From: Thermoplasmata archaeon
GTDB lineage: Archaea; Thermoplasmatota; Thermoplasmata; Thermoplasmatales; Thermoplasmataceae
Length of the DNA stretch: 64,000 bases
NCBI GenBank assembly: GCA_021820525.1
Contig: JAKADM010000006.1
Location: 1-64,000 of the forward strand
Direction of reading: 5' to 3'
Position 1 is the first letter of the stretch. Every line of letters begins with the position of its first letter. The translations under genes and the position numbers were made by a program. The notes under the pieces were generated by a model. The model ran no database searches. It saw nothing but the letters and a program-made list of their open reading frames with translations, and was not told where the DNA came from. Shown here piece after piece: positions 9,517 through 17,013 of this stretch.

Positions 9517-9963
9517 ATGGGTAAATTGGTCCAACTCTCAACATTAATTGTAATGGCAGCAGTTTTATTGCTGATCCTTTCACCTGTTTCAGGAGTTCAG
9601 GGTAAACCGGTTGAATATTCTCAGATCATTTCTTCGGGAAATGTGCTTTTTGTCATGAAAGGCCTTCCTGAAAATTATAACTTTTCCCTTGTTATTAATG
9701 ACAGAACATACAGCTCCGTTGGAAACACTCTTAACCTTTCACTTCCATCGGGAACATATCATTACACTGTACAGGTTCCATATAAATATATTGTCAACAA
9801 AAGTTCGGGAAACTTTAACGTTAGCCAGAAATTTTCAGAAATAGTTCTTTCTGTATCGCCCCGTGGATCCCAAACCGTACTTCTGCTGGAGTTTTCTCTA
9901 TTTATAAGCGTTATGGCTATTCTAATCTTCCTCCTGGCCTATATAAAGTATATGAAAAATTAA
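9517..9963 (+). CDS. Small surface protein with signal peptide and C-terminal anchor
   Basis: A 148-residue protein with a signal peptide at residues 1-30, an extracytoplasmic beta-rich domain of about 95 residues with several N-x-S/T sequons, and one C-terminal membrane helix (about 122-144) followed by a short Lys-rich tail. The middle part has the LPSGTYHYTVQVPYKY pattern of PEGA-like repeats that decorate thermopsin and sedolisin-type surface proteases in Thermoplasmatales; a similar segment is absent from its own neighbours. Probably a type I membrane protein on the cell surface. Function unknown. Confidence 0.8.
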   Translation: MGKLVQLSTLIVMAAVLLLILSPVSGVQGKPVEYSQIISSGNVLFVMKGLPENYNFSLVINDRTYSSVGNTLNLSLPSGTYHYTVQVPYKYIVNKSSGNFNVSQKFSEIVLSVSPRGSQTVLLLEFSLFISVMAILIFLLAYIKYMKN

Positions 9964-10111
9964 TTTCTAACAATTTTTTAAATTATGTGGCAGGATTTTT
10001 TATTTAATTAATGTTTCAAAGCTTGATTTTATTATTTAAATATTCCACCATTTTTTTCTTGAATCCATTTGAAAAAAAATAAATAGATTAGTCCAATCTC
10101 CTCAGGATAGC

Positions 10112-10348
10112 ATGATGAAGACATACCTAAACGTGACCTTTTCAAGTGAAGGCGCAAAGCCTTCTGAGATAATTATGAGGCTGAGGTCACTGGGTTTCAG
10201 GCCGATAATGGGCGAGCACGATATGGTGTACGAGTGGGGAAACAATGCAACAGAAGAAGATTCCCTGTGGTTTGCTGATAAGATTCACGCAACACTTGAA
10301 GGATTTAAGGTTCTTTTCCATATTGAAACCGTCAGCGACGGTATTTAA
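10112..10348 (+). CDS. Small conserved-looking hypothetical protein
   Basis: A 78-residue soluble protein with an alternating strand/helix pattern, acidic C-terminal half and no recognisable motif. Two ATG codons stand next to each other at 10112 and 10115. The gene ends inside the 3' end of the convergent RNase P gene (17-base overlap). It reads like a real small alpha/beta protein because codon use and composition match its neighbours, but I cannot name a family. Confidence 0.65.
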   Translation: MMKTYLNVTFSSEGAKPSEIIMRLRSLGFRPIMGEHDMVYEWGNNATEEDSLWFADKIHATLEGFKVLFHIETVSDGI

Positions 10349-10616
10349 TTCTTCTAATATCTCCACAATAGGGGCAGGTAATTTTTATCAAACCGTCCCT
10401 GAGCCTCACGCGGGCATTTTCCCTGTAGAGCCTCTTGCAACTGTGGCAGTATGCCCTCTTTATATGGGACGGCAGGGTAAGATCAGCCCTTCTTCCAATT
10501 CTTTCAATCAGATCAATCCTTATGGTCTCATCCCATCCACTGGAATTTTCAAGGGAATTGTATAAATAAAGGACCCTGTCAAGGGCCATATTCCTGATTT
10601 CTTTCTTTTGCCTCAA
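10332..10616 (-). CDS. rnp4: Ribonuclease P protein component 4 (Rpp21/Rpr2)
   Basis: A 94-residue basic zinc protein. The N-terminal half is two helices (KKEIRNMALDRVLYLY), the C-terminal half a zinc ribbon with CHSC and CPYC pairs about 30 residues apart and a basic IRRIKYRR tail. This is the archaeal Rpp21/Rpr2/SNM1 protein, which works with Rpp29 to bind the RNase P RNA specificity domain for tRNA 5' maturation. Start chosen at the first Met; a later in-frame Met (MALDRV) is possible but would cut the first helix. Confidence 0.9.
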   Translation of the reverse strand: MRQKKEIRNMALDRVLYLYNSLENSSGWDETIRIDLIERIGRRADLTLPSHIKRAYCHSCKRLYRENARVRLRDGLIKITCPYCGDIRRIKYRR

Positions 10617-10657
10617 CAGAATGGTATAAATTTCATGCTATTATCGTTTGCCCAATC

Positions 10658-11329
10658 ATGAAAAATCTTCTTGTTCTGGATATTGATGGTACAGTGACCG
10701 AAAGCGACAGATCCATAAGGGTCGAAACAATGGAGGCCCTGAGAAAAATCAAGAAGGAAAGGCCTGATGTGATAACAGTACTTGTGAGTGGGAATGTTTT
10801 GCCTGTAATGTACGGTATAAGGGGAATTATTGGCGTTGGGGAGACTCTCTTTGCAGAAAATGGGGGGATTATGCTTCACGATGGGATTATTCAAAAGTTT
10901 TTTGAGCCCGAAATTACAAGGAGAGCTTTTGAAAAAATAAACAGGGAAACAGGTGCGATTGAATTCATCACAAACAGGTGGAGGGAAACATCAGTTTCAT
11001 TCATTCTTGACGGCAATCATGATTTTTCATCATACGAAAGGGAATTTGATGTCAGGATCGAGGATAGCGGTTTTGCAAAGCACATTATGAACCGTGGCCA
11101 GAATAAAGGCTTTGCCGTCAGAAAGATTATGGAAATTTATGGAGTTGGAAAGGAAAACGTTTATGCCTGCGGTGATGGTGAAAATGACATAACTATGTTT
11201 AAGGAAGCCGGGTTTACCGGATGTCCTGCCAACTCAAATCCAAGACTCAAAGAAATATCAGGGTTTGTATCAGAAAAATATTATGGAGAGGGCCTTCTGG
11301 ATATTCTTCATCATTTTTCATTTATCTGA
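10658..11329 (+). CDS. Phosphoglycolate phosphatase, archaeal type (HAD subfamily IIB)
   Basis: A 223-residue HAD phosphatase. The nucleophile motif DIDGTVTE is at residues 8-15, the Lys of motif III is in the RGQNKGFAV segment, and motif IV is GDGENDITMF. The type II cap is inserted between motifs. This is the archaeal phosphoglycolate phosphatase / sucrose-phosphatase-like group, of which the Thermoplasma acidophilum TA0175 enzyme is the structural model. It removes phosphate from 2-phosphoglycolate, a salvage reaction. The last 12 bases overlap pyrC, which is convergent. Confidence 0.88.
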   Translation: MKNLLVLDIDGTVTESDRSIRVETMEALRKIKKERPDVITVLVSGNVLPVMYGIRGIIGVGETLFAENGGIMLHDGIIQKFFEPEITRRAFEKINRETGAIEFITNRWRETSVSFILDGNHDFSSYEREFDVRIEDSGFAKHIMNRGQNKGFAVRKIMEIYGVGKENVYACGDGENDITMFKEAGFTGCPANSNPRLKEISGFVSEKYYGEGLLDILHHFSFI

Positions 11330-12568
11330 TGAAATATAGGATCCAGTCCTGTCATCTATACTCTCTTTTCCACTGATTATGTCATTTCCCCTCATAATGA
11401 CTCTGTCAGGGAAAATTGCCTTAAATCCATTAAATGGGGTCGCAGGGTTTTTTGAATGCAATCTCTCTTCGTTTATTTTTACAACATTTGAAAATTTTAC
11501 ACAAACAAAATCTGCAAAATATCCTGCTTCAATCTTCCCCTTCTTCAACCCAAACTTTTCAGCAGGCTTCTCTGCTGCTGTTTTTACCAGCACATTCAGG
11601 GGGACTATCTTCTCAGCCACAAGGGCAAGCATCACGGGAACTCTGGTCTCTACGCCAGAAATACCTGATTTAGCTGAAGAAAAATCCTCCTTATCATATT
11701 CCGTATGGGGTGCATGGTCAGAGGAAAGTATATCCAGTTTTCCATCCATATATGCCTGGAAGTTCCCTGCCATTATTTCCCTCGATCTTATGGGTGGATT
11801 TACCTTACCCATTGCTCCAAGATTCATGGAATAGTTGAGCAGCATGTGATGGGGAGTCACTTCAAGAAGGGTGAAATTATCCCTCTCATTAATATTGTTG
11901 TGATCGCTTAAATGGGCTACGATTTTATTTTTGTTTCCAACCTTCATTACCTGCCGCATTGCTTCTTTCTCACATCGGGACGGCCTTGAATCGTTATGCA
12001 TTCTGAGGTCTTCCACATCATCAATTACATTCTCCTTCAGGCACTCCTCAAGTTCACCGTGAAAGACAATATTTCTCTTCCATTTTTTTAAAAATTCATC
12101 CTTTTCATAATCGATCTTTGCACCTGAGGAGTTTGTGCTTCCGCCCATATAGATCTTGATTGCAGCACTTTCCTCTGATATGATGTTGCCATTTTTACCG
12201 TTATACATGGAATAAAGGCCATAATCCACAAAACTTCTTCCCTTTATGACAGATTTTTTATTCTCAAATCTTTCATAGTCTGTTATGGGCACAACATTGT
12301 TTGGCATGTCAAAAACAGTTGTTGTCCCTCCAAAGGCTGCAGCCATGCTTCCCGTGATAAAATCCTCCTTATCAGTTTCTCCCGGATCCCTGAAATGTAC
12401 ATGAATATCGGTAAAGCCGGGTAGAACCGCACCCTCAAGATTAATTGTCTTTTCACCTTTTCTAAATTTTCTTATTTCCTTGATGATTCCATTTTCAACA
12501 TGCACCGTCAGTTCCTCAAACTTGCCATTTCTGTAAAAGTTACCGGAAAATGTTCCATTATCCATCAT
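11318..12568 (-). CDS. pyrC: Dihydroorotase
   Basis: Third step of pyrimidine synthesis: cyclises carbamoyl aspartate to dihydroorotate. Class I dihydroorotase motifs are present: DIHVHFRDPGETDKEDF, the likely carboxylated Lys in IKIYMGGST, His in VFHGEL and IVAHLSD, and SSDHAPHTEYDKE. The frame is open up to 12589, but the ATG at 12568 is preceded by a strong ribosome-binding site (AGGAGAGGT) and overlaps the queE stop as ATGA, so I use it (416 residues). Last gene of the pyrD-pyrK-queE-pyrC run. Confidence 0.93.
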   Translation of the reverse strand: MMDNGTFSGNFYRNGKFEELTVHVENGIIKEIRKFRKGEKTINLEGAVLPGFTDIHVHFRDPGETDKEDFITGSMAAAFGGTTTVFDMPNNVVPITDYERFENKKSVIKGRSFVDYGLYSMYNGKNGNIISEESAAIKIYMGGSTNSSGAKIDYEKDEFLKKWKRNIVFHGELEECLKENVIDDVEDLRMHNDSRPSRCEKEAMRQVMKVGNKNKIVAHLSDHNNINERDNFTLLEVTPHHMLLNYSMNLGAMGKVNPPIRSREIMAGNFQAYMDGKLDILSSDHAPHTEYDKEDFSSAKSGISGVETRVPVMLALVAEKIVPLNVLVKTAAEKPAEKFGLKKGKIEAGYFADFVCVKFSNVVKINEERLHSKNPATPFNGFKAIFPDRVIMRGNDIISGKESIDDRTGSYISSDK

Positions 12569-13194
12569 ATACCTCTCCTGTCGCCCCATATATATTTGTG
12601 CTCTTGAAGCATTAATCTGACCTCATATTTTTCCTTCAAAATTTTCTCTGCTATCCATTTCGGGTCATTACCCCAGGCTGGCTGAACGACAATTTTTATT
12701 TTCTTCCCATATTTTTCATAAAAAATTTCAAAAAACTTGAAATCCTCATCGTCTTGTATTACAATCTTAACATAATCTCTGTCTCTAAGAAACTTGAGGT
12801 TGGACTCAAGCATTCTGCCGGTTTCACCCGACGAGGGAGGCTTGAAATCCATGTCTATTATTGTATTTTCCATCTCAGTGAATTTTGAAATATCAAGAGA
12901 ACCTCCAGTTTCGATCAAGACCTTTTTCCCATATGATCCCATGGACCGTACAAAATCAGGTGAATCCCTCTGGAGAAGGGGTTCACCCCCTGTAAGGCAA
13001 ATCCAATCTCCCCAGAAATTCTTCCCTATGTTTATGAGTTCCTCCAGATTCATTTCCTTTCCATCAGCGAATGAATAGGTCGTATCGCACCATTTGCACC
13101 TGAGATTGCAGAGATTGGTCCTTACAAAGAGCATTGGTATTCCTGTTAAGGGCCCTTCACCCTGAAGGCTTTCGAATATTTCCGTAATTAACAT
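12565..13194 (-). CDS. queE: 7-carboxy-7-deazaguanine synthase (QueE), radical SAM
   Basis: A 209-residue radical SAM enzyme of the QueE family, with the N-terminal FESLQGEGPLTGIP signature, the cluster-binding CNLRCKWC (C-x3-C-x2-C), TTYSF, and LTGGEPLLQ. It makes 7-carboxy-7-deazaguanine, the precursor of archaeosine in tRNA. The frame is open upstream to 13266, but MLITEIFES at 13194 is the family start and leaves seven bases to pyrK. It is sandwiched between pyrK and pyrC, with a 4-base ATGA overlap to pyrC, which is an unusual place for it; no other archaeosine gene is in the window. Confidence 0.93.
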   Translation of the reverse strand: MLITEIFESLQGEGPLTGIPMLFVRTNLCNLRCKWCDTTYSFADGKEMNLEELINIGKNFWGDWICLTGGEPLLQRDSPDFVRSMGSYGKKVLIETGGSLDISKFTEMENTIIDMDFKPPSSGETGRMLESNLKFLRDRDYVKIVIQDDEDFKFFEIFYEKYGKKIKIVVQPAWGNDPKWIAEKILKEKYEVRLMLQEHKYIWGDRRGI

Positions 13195-13201
13195 AGTATC
13201 A

Positions 13202-13948
13202 CTAAAAATATACCCTCTTGCCTGAAGATAGAAGTTTTGTCTTTCCAAATTCCATGCTCCCTTCAAGGGCCTTTATATGGAAGGTGGGGCCGTCTCTGCA
13301 CACCTGGAATCCATCAATGGAGCAGGAATCACAAAGTCCAATCCCACATTTCATGGATCTTTCAAGGGAAAATTCCACATTCAGGTCCTTTCCTTTGAGT
13401 TTCTGGAAAATTGCATACATCATCCTTTCCGGTCCGCACACATATATGGCATCAAACTCCTTAAGATTCAGTTTGTCAAGAGCATCAGGGGCAAGTCCCT
13501 TCATTCCTCTGCTCCCGTCCTCAGTTACGCATATGGCCTGTCCCTCTTTGAAATGATCGGCAAACAGGAGTTCATCGGCATTTCTTGACGCTATTATTCC
13601 CGTTGCCCTGTCATCAATAAGGGGTCTCATGGATGCCATCCCTGATCCGCCACCAATGAGCAATTTCTTTCCCTCTGTTGGAGTGAATGGTTTCCCATAG
13701 GGCCCTCTCAAATATATCCTATCTCCGGTGTTTAAAGCGGCAAGCCTTGCTGTGGTTTCTCCATAAACCTTCACCGTCAGGCATTTCCTTTCTCCCGTGG
13801 AAGAAAGGGACATGGGTACCTCAGAGAAACCGGGAACCCAAACCATGACAAATTGTCCTGGCATTACCTTCATTTCCCACCTAAAATACATTGAGAATAC
13901 GGTTGGTGTCTCCTGAACCTTTTCCTCAATTGTTACGTGATTGATCAT
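13202..13948 (-). CDS. pyrK: Dihydroorotate dehydrogenase electron-transfer subunit
   Basis: A 248-residue FAD and [2Fe-2S] protein of the ferredoxin-NADP reductase fold. The N-terminal beta barrel with MPGQFVMVWVPG binds FAD; LIGGGSGMASMRP is the nucleotide-binding loop; the C-terminal cluster ligands are in CGIGLCDSCSIDGFQVC (C-x4-C-x2-C-x7-C). It passes electrons from the PyrD subunit to NAD. The start overlaps the pyrD stop by four bases, which fits the PyrDB-PyrK heterotetramer. Confidence 0.94.
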   Translation of the reverse strand: MINHVTIEEKVQETPTVFSMYFRWEMKVMPGQFVMVWVPGFSEVPMSLSSTGERKCLTVKVYGETTARLAALNTGDRIYLRGPYGKPFTPTEGKKLLIGGGSGMASMRPLIDDRATGIIASRNADELLFADHFKEGQAICVTEDGSRGMKGLAPDALDKLNLKEFDAIYVCGPERMMYAIFQKLKGKDLNVEFSLERSMKCGIGLCDSCSIDGFQVCRDGPTFHIKALEGSMEFGKTKLLSSGKRVYF

Positions 13949-14856
13949 TGAACAGCCACCCCGGTCATTTTAGAAATATTTTCATATCCATTATCCTCCA
14001 TAAATTTTGAAATTCCACTGTTTATGGTGGAAAATATATTTCTTCCATATTTCCACACTGCAGTGCCGATCTGAACTGCAGAGGCCCCTGCCATGATATA
14101 TTCGATGGCATCTTCAGCACTTTCAATCCCTCCAACGCCTATTATATTTAGACCAAGCTCTTTCTTAATTTCATAAACCATCCTGATACCAACAGGCTTG
14201 ATAGAACTCCCAGACATTCCACCATAGGTATTTTTCAGAACAGGCTTTCTGGCATAGATGTCTATGGCCATTGCCCTTACAGTATTTATTAAAACAATTC
14301 CATCACTGTCCGATGCAGCCCTACCTATATCCACAATACTGGTTACATTGGGCGAAAGTTTGGACCATATGGGGATATCAATGGAACCCTTCAAGGTTTT
14401 AACAATCTCCTTCACAAGGACCGGGTCACTTCCGACCTCAGTGCCAAAGCCCTTTACATGGGGGCATGAAAGGTTGAGTTCTATAGCCTGGACACCATAA
14501 TCCACCATTTTTTCTGCAAGATTTAAAAAGCCTTCAGGATCTGCGGCATAAATGCTCCCAATAATGGGTTTGCCAGCAGTTCTGGCAATTTTGATCTCCT
14601 CCCCAAAATTTTCTATTCCCGGGTTGGGAAGGCCCATTGCATTTATTATATAGTTCTCATGCTCCACAACCACGGGTGGCATATATCCATCCCTTTCCTC
14701 CATGCCAATTGATTTTGTTACTGCACCACCTGATCCTTCTTCCAAAATCCTCTTAATTGTATATCCGTTTTCATCAAGTATTCCTGAGGCAAGTATAAGC
14801 GGGTTTTCAAAGGAAACTCCACCTGCAGTTGTTTTCAGATTTCTCATTATAAGCAT
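13945..14856 (-). CDS. pyrD: Dihydroorotate dehydrogenase catalytic subunit (class 1B)
   Basis: A 303-residue FMN TIM-barrel enzyme oxidising dihydroorotate to orotate. Visible landmarks are the LASGILDENG start region, NAMGLPNPGI, ELNLSCPHVKGFG with the class 1 catalytic Cys, WSKLSPNVT, and the FMN phosphate site GVGGIESAEDAIEYIMAGASAVQIGTA. It is followed by pyrK with a 4-base overlap, which defines the NAD-linked class 1B enzyme. ATG codons at 14856 and 14847 are both possible starts. Confidence 0.95.
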   Translation of the reverse strand: MLIMRNLKTTAGGVSFENPLILASGILDENGYTIKRILEEGSGGAVTKSIGMEERDGYMPPVVVEHENYIINAMGLPNPGIENFGEEIKIARTAGKPIIGSIYAADPEGFLNLAEKMVDYGVQAIELNLSCPHVKGFGTEVGSDPVLVKEIVKTLKGSIDIPIWSKLSPNVTSIVDIGRAASDSDGIVLINTVRAMAIDIYARKPVLKNTYGGMSGSSIKPVGIRMVYEIKKELGLNIIGVGGIESAEDAIEYIMAGASAVQIGTAVWKYGRNIFSTINSGISKFMEDNGYENISKMTGVAVQ

Positions 14857-14908
14857 AATGCTGAATTGGATTTTTATGTTTTCTGAAATACATCATCACA
14901 ATATGGTA

Positions 14909-15391
14909 TCAGCAGTCATACTTCAGGCTATCAGGATAATTGGAGAGCCATACTATCCTTTCACTCTGCTCATAAAAAGGTCCGTAATAAAAATAGAGGC
15001 CCGGGCGGTCATATACCCTGCAGGTAAGATACATGTTCCCACCGAATTCGTTGAATTTTCTTATGTCCATGGGGCTTGCACACCTCATGACAAGTTCATC
15101 TGTAATGTCAAAGAATTTTTTGAGCATCTCATCGCTCAGGCTATTATTAATCACAACTCTTGAGGCACCTGAAATCATCAGGTCTATGAGGTCATTCTCC
15201 TTATATGGGTAAGCCATCAGAGTAAACTCTATGTATTTGGATATTTCATTGTAAAGATTAAAGTTGAAATGATACTTATTTAATGCATCCATATCTATAA
15301 CAAAGGCCTCGTCCTCTGGAAATCTGGCTATTTGTGTCATATTTTTATAACCATAAACACTACCGTTATTAATTATAAGGCATTGCACCAT
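14909..15391 (-). CDS. HisA-like protein of unknown function, first gene of the pyr run
   Basis: About 160 residues. The segments VIDMDALNKYHFN, FTLMAYPYKENDLIDLMISGASRVVINNSLSD resemble the 'xxDLDxxx...GG...DVxxxLxxGAxxVVxGT' repeat of HisA/HisF half barrels, so I read it as a HisA-like half-barrel protein, without the full catalytic residues. The frame is open to a TTG at 15397, but the ATG at 15391 lies about 27 bases after a TATA-like stretch (15413-15424) and is the better, leaderless start. It precedes pyrD by 52 bases on the same strand and may share its transcript. Family assignment is an inference. Confidence 0.6.
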   Translation of the reverse strand: MVQCLIINNGSVYGYKNMTQIARFPEDEAFVIDMDALNKYHFNFNLYNEISKYIEFTLMAYPYKENDLIDLMISGASRVVINNSLSDEMLKKFFDITDELVMRCASPMDIRKFNEFGGNMYLTCRVYDRPGLYFYYGPFYEQSERIVWLSNYPDSLKYDC

Positions 15392-15531
15392 GGGCAATTG
15401 TTAACATGATTATATAATTTATATGTCATTGATTGTCATTAGATACACACTAATTCCTTTTCCTTCATACGTCAGAAATATTACCATTATCTATATAGGA
15501 AACAAATTCACTCCAATATTGTAAACAAAAG

Positions 15532-15540
15532 TTTTTATTA
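15532..15540 (+). promoter_or_regulatory. TATA-like element of the USP gene
   Basis: The stretch tttttatta is centred about 26 bases before the ATG of the universal stress protein gene, as for a leaderless archaeal promoter. Confidence 0.5.
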
Positions 15541-15561
15541 TCCGTTAAGTATTACATATTT

Positions 15562-16371
15562 ATGATAGATCAGCAGACCTCCTATCTGGCAAGGACCGAT
15601 AAAATTCTTGTCCCCATGGCTAGAGGTGAAAGTTCCAAAAAGGCATTCACAATCGCTACGGAATTCGCCAGGAATCTGGGGTCTCAAATTACAGCGCTTA
15701 CCATAAAGGAAGAAACCAGGGAAGTAACGTGGAGCCAGAAGGTTGCCATAATTATGAATGCGTATAAGGAGGCAAAGAGCGAGGGTCTTAACGTTATTCC
15801 AAAAATTCAAAGTTCAAGAAGCGTAAAGGAGGGTATAATAACAGAAATTAATTCAAGGAACTACGACCTGGTTTTGATGAGTAGCAGGGCAAGGCCTGGA
15901 ATATCTGCATCGCTGCTTGGCCCAATAGGTGATTATGTAATCAAAAATTCGAAAAACACCGTTGCAGCCATATCTCTGAAAAGAGATTCCTATCCATACA
16001 AAAATATATTCGTTCCCATGAGCGAGAGGCTTAACACCAGGAAGTCTGTGTATCTTGCAGCTCTTTTCGCAAAGGTTCTGAAGGCTAAATTCAACCTGTG
16101 CGATATGAGGGATTTTGACAGAAAAAAGGTGCATGGGTTTAAAACCATAATGAACAACGAAATATGGAAAGAACTGAATATTGATTATGAAATAACAAAA
16201 GGCAATGGTGAAAACTTAAGGGAATCAGTGATGAACAGGGTATATGCATCATCCTCCGATCTGATCATAATGGGACTGAGGCCAGATTCCTATTCCAATG
16301 TAAGAATAAATTCTGATATCAAAAGAATAATGAAGGATATACCAATAGATTCAATTTTAATTAAGAGATGA
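15562..16371 (+). CDS. Tandem universal stress protein (UspA-type)
   Basis: A 269-residue protein with two USP domains, about residues 12-137 and 143-269. Each begins with the family pattern (DKILVPMARGESSKKAFTIA; KNIFVPMSERLNTRKSVYLA). The nucleotide loop is only partly kept in the first copy (MSSRARPGISASLLGPIGDYVI) and is degenerate in the second, so ATP binding is doubtful. It runs toward the kdpC end of the kdpFABC operon, with a 15-base tail-to-tail overlap. USP domains occur inside the bacterial potassium sensor KdpD, which is missing here, so a role in potassium or stress signalling is a reasonable guess only. Confidence 0.85.
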   Translation: MIDQQTSYLARTDKILVPMARGESSKKAFTIATEFARNLGSQITALTIKEETREVTWSQKVAIIMNAYKEAKSEGLNVIPKIQSSRSVKEGIITEINSRNYDLVLMSSRARPGISASLLGPIGDYVIKNSKNTVAAISLKRDSYPYKNIFVPMSERLNTRKSVYLAALFAKVLKAKFNLCDMRDFDRKKVHGFKTIMNNEIWKELNIDYEITKGNGENLRESVMNRVYASSSDLIIMGLRPDSYSNVRINSDIKRIMKDIPIDSILIKR

Positions 16372-17013
16372 CTGGTTAATTATCCCATTCTCCATCAGGA
16401 AATTTATAATTCCAACATCCAGATACATCACGTTCACATAGTATGATCCAAAAATTGGAAAGTCCTGCTGTTTACTCTGATTAATCAGATTATTAACTGT
16501 TCTGTTAACCGTGTTCCTGTTTAGATCAACACCATTCTTCCTTGCGAGATCTACAATTGAAACAACTACCCTGGGTTCTTCAAGCATCGCACCAGAAAGA
16601 GGTATGTTTGGGTCGAGTCCTGAATCAGAGTCCATCACCATTTCACCTGGAATCTGGCTTAAGGTTACATTGGGATTCATTTTTTCAAATTTATCTATGT
16701 TCTCTATTGTCTGATTCAATGATGCATTGGTATTGGGTGAGCATTCAGGCGCACCTGAAGAGGTCTGGTTAAAGTCTATGGCGGAAGGCCTGGGCTGGAA
16801 GAAATAACTCCTGTTGAATGCCTGTGCCAGTAGATAACTCCCATATACCTTTCCGTCAATATTTATCTGCGTTCCATTGGCAGAACCCCGGTCAACATTT
16901 TCTGCAATTAAGGATGTTACAGAGGGGATTACGAACCCAACCAGCAGTACAACTATTACCATTATTATAATCGATGATTTTGCCATTTTTTCCAATTCTT
17001 TTAGATTTACCAT
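16357..17013 (-). CDS. kdpC: Potassium-transporting ATPase subunit C
   Basis: A 218-residue subunit with one N-terminal membrane helix (about residues 11-35) and an extracytoplasmic domain carrying the KdpC landmarks SANGTQINIDGKVYGSYLLAQ, FQPRPSAIDFN and the end-domain DPNIPLSGAMLEEPRV. It stabilises the KdpFABC complex and assists potassium capture. It is somewhat longer than the roughly 190-residue bacterial protein. Its start overlaps the kdpB stop by seven bases, and its 3' end overlaps the USP gene. Confidence 0.93.
   Translation of the reverse strand: MVNLKELEKMAKSSIIIMVIVVLLVGFVIPSVTSLIAENVDRGSANGTQINIDGKVYGSYLLAQAFNRSYFFQPRPSAIDFNQTSSGAPECSPNTNASLNQTIENIDKFEKMNPNVTLSQIPGEMVMDSDSGLDPNIPLSGAMLEEPRVVVSIVDLARKNGVDLNRNTVNRTVNNLINQSKQQDFPIFGSYYVNVMYLDVGIINFLMENGIINQSSLN

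Noticed and set aside
12569-12589. Longer pyrC start at 12589
   Set aside because: The strong AGGAGAGGT site and ATGA overlap mark the ATG at 12568.
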